Shown here piece by piece: positions 62,416-64,000 of a DNA stretch of 64,000 nucleotides. Origin of the DNA: Castanea sativa. Taxonomy: Eukaryota; Streptophyta; Magnoliopsida; Fagales; Fagaceae. Below the pieces are notes generated by a model. It ran no database searches. It was not told the origin of the DNA and saw only the letters and a program-made list of their open reading frames with translations. The stretch covers positions 5,615,001-5,679,000 of the forward strand of contig NC_134013.1 in assembly GCF_040712315.1 (NCBI RefSeq), given 5' to 3'. Made by a program: the position numbers and the translations under genes. The first letter of the stretch is position 1; every line of letters begins with the position of its first letter.

Positions 62416-64000
62416 ATGGCTGAGGCACATCCAGAAAGAGAGGAATCAGTGAGTTCACGAAGAAGGGACTTAACCGTAAGTCTCCAGCGGGGAATAGGGA
62501 AGGGACATACCTCAAGGGTGGCGGAAGCACATTATAGCGGTCAGGGGGCTGAACAACGATCACCAACTGAGGGGCAGATGTCTCGTGATGATGTATTGCA
62601 ACAAATGCAATCCGAGATAGCTTACTTACGCAAGTGTTTGGATAGTAGGAAACGGGGACGGAAGAGTTATGCTTGTTCTTCCAGTGACAGTTCTGAAGCA
62701 AAACTTGGAGGAAATGAGCCCCCAGCATTTGAACCTCTTCGCAGTGAGACCCGTGTCAGTGCGTCTTCGGGTGTTAGGACGAAGAAGCAGAAGGCGATGG
62801 AGATGCAAGGTAATGATGGGATGTATCATGATGATGGAGGTGATGCAATGGGTAAAGCCCTGAGGCAAATTGAAAAATCCCCTTTTGTGACCAGGATAAA
62901 TAGGGCAAAGCTACCTCGTAGGTTTTCTCAACCCATTTTTACTATGTACAACGGAAGGACTGACCCTGTAGAACACGTCAGTCATTTTAATCAAAAAATG
63001 GCCGTCTACTCGAATAATGAGGCACTGATGTGCAGAGTTTTTCCTTCTAGTTTGGGGCCCGTAGCCATGAGGTGGTTTGATGCTCTGGCAGAAGGTTCCC
63101 TGAAGTCTTTTGAGGAGTTGACTAGGGCATTTGGGGCAAGGTTTATAACTTGTAGTAGGATCCCAAAACCCTTGGATGCTCTACTATCTATGCCTATGAG
63201 GGAAGGTGAAACACTCAAAACCTATTCTGACCGATATCGGGAAATGTATAATGAAATTGATGGAGATGTGGAAAATGTGGCCGTGAGAACCTTCAAGATG
63301 GGGCTTCCCACAGAGCATGGGTTAAGGAAGTCCTTGATAATGAAGGCCGCAATACATATGCATCAACTCATGGACCGGATAGATAAGTATAAACGGGTGG
63401 AAAAAGACCAGATGCAAAGCAAAGGAAAGGTGAAAGTGTATCCGGAGAGGAAAGATCTTCGAGGTGGGGGGTTCCAAGGTAGCCGGCCTAAATGAGACTT
63501 TTCAAGTCACCCGATAACCGCCGAAACTCCTCTAGTTAATTCATTGTTCAAGGAACCCGTGCATCACATATTGGAGAAAATTCGGCATGAACCATATTTT
63601 AGGCCACTGAACAAAATGAGTGGAGATGCATCCATGAGGAATCAAAACCTCCACTGCCATTATCATCAGGACAAGGGACACACCACGGAGAATTGCCGGA
63701 CATTGCGCGATCACTTGAATCAATTGGTTAAAGTTGGGAAGATCAATCACTTATTGGCTAAACCGGACGGGAAAGGGGGACAACAAGGCACTCGGAAATA
63801 TTGGGGTCATGCTCCTTAACCATCTCTAGGCACTATTAACGTCATTCTAGCACAGCTGAGAGGAGAGTTCGGGAAACCTTTACGGATCATGACCGTTCAG
63901 AACGGTTTTGGAAATGAAGTCATGGAGGAAAGTAGTCAAACAGTTAAAAGAATGAGGTTCTCGGAGACGCCAGTATTGGGATTTTTCGATAAAGACAAGG
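62416..64000 (+). pseudogene. Ty3/gypsy (Tat-type) gag-protease frame, interrupted, runs off the edge
   Basis: One reading frame from ATG 62416 to the window end, broken only by TGA (63493-63495) and TAA (63817-63819). The first part (359 codons) has a charged N-terminus with DDVLQQMQSEIAYLRKC, then the Retrotrans_gag capsid domain (about codons 160-300: PIFTMYNGRTDPVEHVSHFN, AMRWFDALAEGSLKSFEELT, MREGETLKTYSDRY). After the TGA, CHYHQDKGHTTENC (C-x2-H-x4-H-x4-C) is the altered zinc knuckle typical of Tat-clade gag. After the TAA the frame continues (GTINVILAQLRGEFGKP...) toward protease. Gag forms particles that package element RNA. The two stops make this copy non-autonomous; the rest lies outside. 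Confidence 0.88.

Noticed and set aside
62360..62868. Minus-strand frames of 80-122 codons opposite gag
   Set aside because: Antisense shadows of the recognised gag frame.

Overview
This is a plant nuclear window. It is AT-rich, has GT-AG spliced genes, (AT)n, (GA)n and (ATT)n microsatellites, LTR, LINE, SINE and MITE insertions, and site II (TGGGCC/T) promoter motifs. It fits a dicot, probably a woody rosid. The solo LTRs, rich in CCTCGG/CCGAGG, remind me of oak-family genomes, but that is a recollection and not a test. No prokaryotic, organellar or CRISPR-like system is present.

Two kinds of protein gene are supported, all on the minus strand. (1) One complete RPN11/PSMD14-type 26S proteasome deubiquitinase gene (12634-17058, six coding exons, 309 aa). 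(2) Three tandem patatin-like phospholipase genes of the plant PLP2 type, seven coding exons each: PLP copy 1 (24529-27198, intact, 425 aa), copy 2 (42114-44717, clear pseudogene) and copy 3 (54470-57135, intact, 425 aa).

From about 16.9 kb rightward the window is a tandem segmental array. The repeating unit starts inside RPN11 intron 1, so each unit carries RPN11 exon 1 plus its promoter, then distal sequence, then one PLP gene and its upstream region, and then the next RPN11 exon-1/promoter copy. Unit 1 is about 16.9-29.5 kb, unit 2 about 29.5-46.7 kb, unit 3 about 46.7-59.55 kb, and unit 4 begins at about 59.55 kb and leaves the window. The RPN11 exon-1 copies at 29564-29696 and 59577-59709 are therefore piggybacked fragments, each with promoter and splice donor kept. 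They lie about 2.4 kb upstream of PLP copies 1 and 3, in the same orientation. Unit 3 has lost its exon-1 copy.

Paralogous units act as natural empty-site controls for many insertions: a solo LTR at 21004-21760 (site duplication GAAGT), a 2.5-kb LTR-like element at 31335-33838 (GTACA), a LINE 3' end at about 34199-34975 (38-bp duplication), a SINE at 51393-51547 (17-bp duplication), a hAT-type MITE at 17694-17851 (GCATTTAC), and a Ty3/gypsy element at 61825 onward.

Layout: 1-4156 degenerate Ty1/copia-like remnant (minus strand); 4157-7821 AT-rich non-genic DNA; 7822-9783 Mutator-like element split by a solo LTR; 9793-12633 non-genic; 12634-17350 RPN11 and promoter; 17351-61824 the PLP/RPN11-fragment array with nested transposons; 61825-64000 5' end of a Ty3/gypsy element (LTR, primer site, decayed gag-protease frame). 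Exon boundaries were derived by hand from frame, GT/AG signals and family knowledge. No alignment or database search was run.
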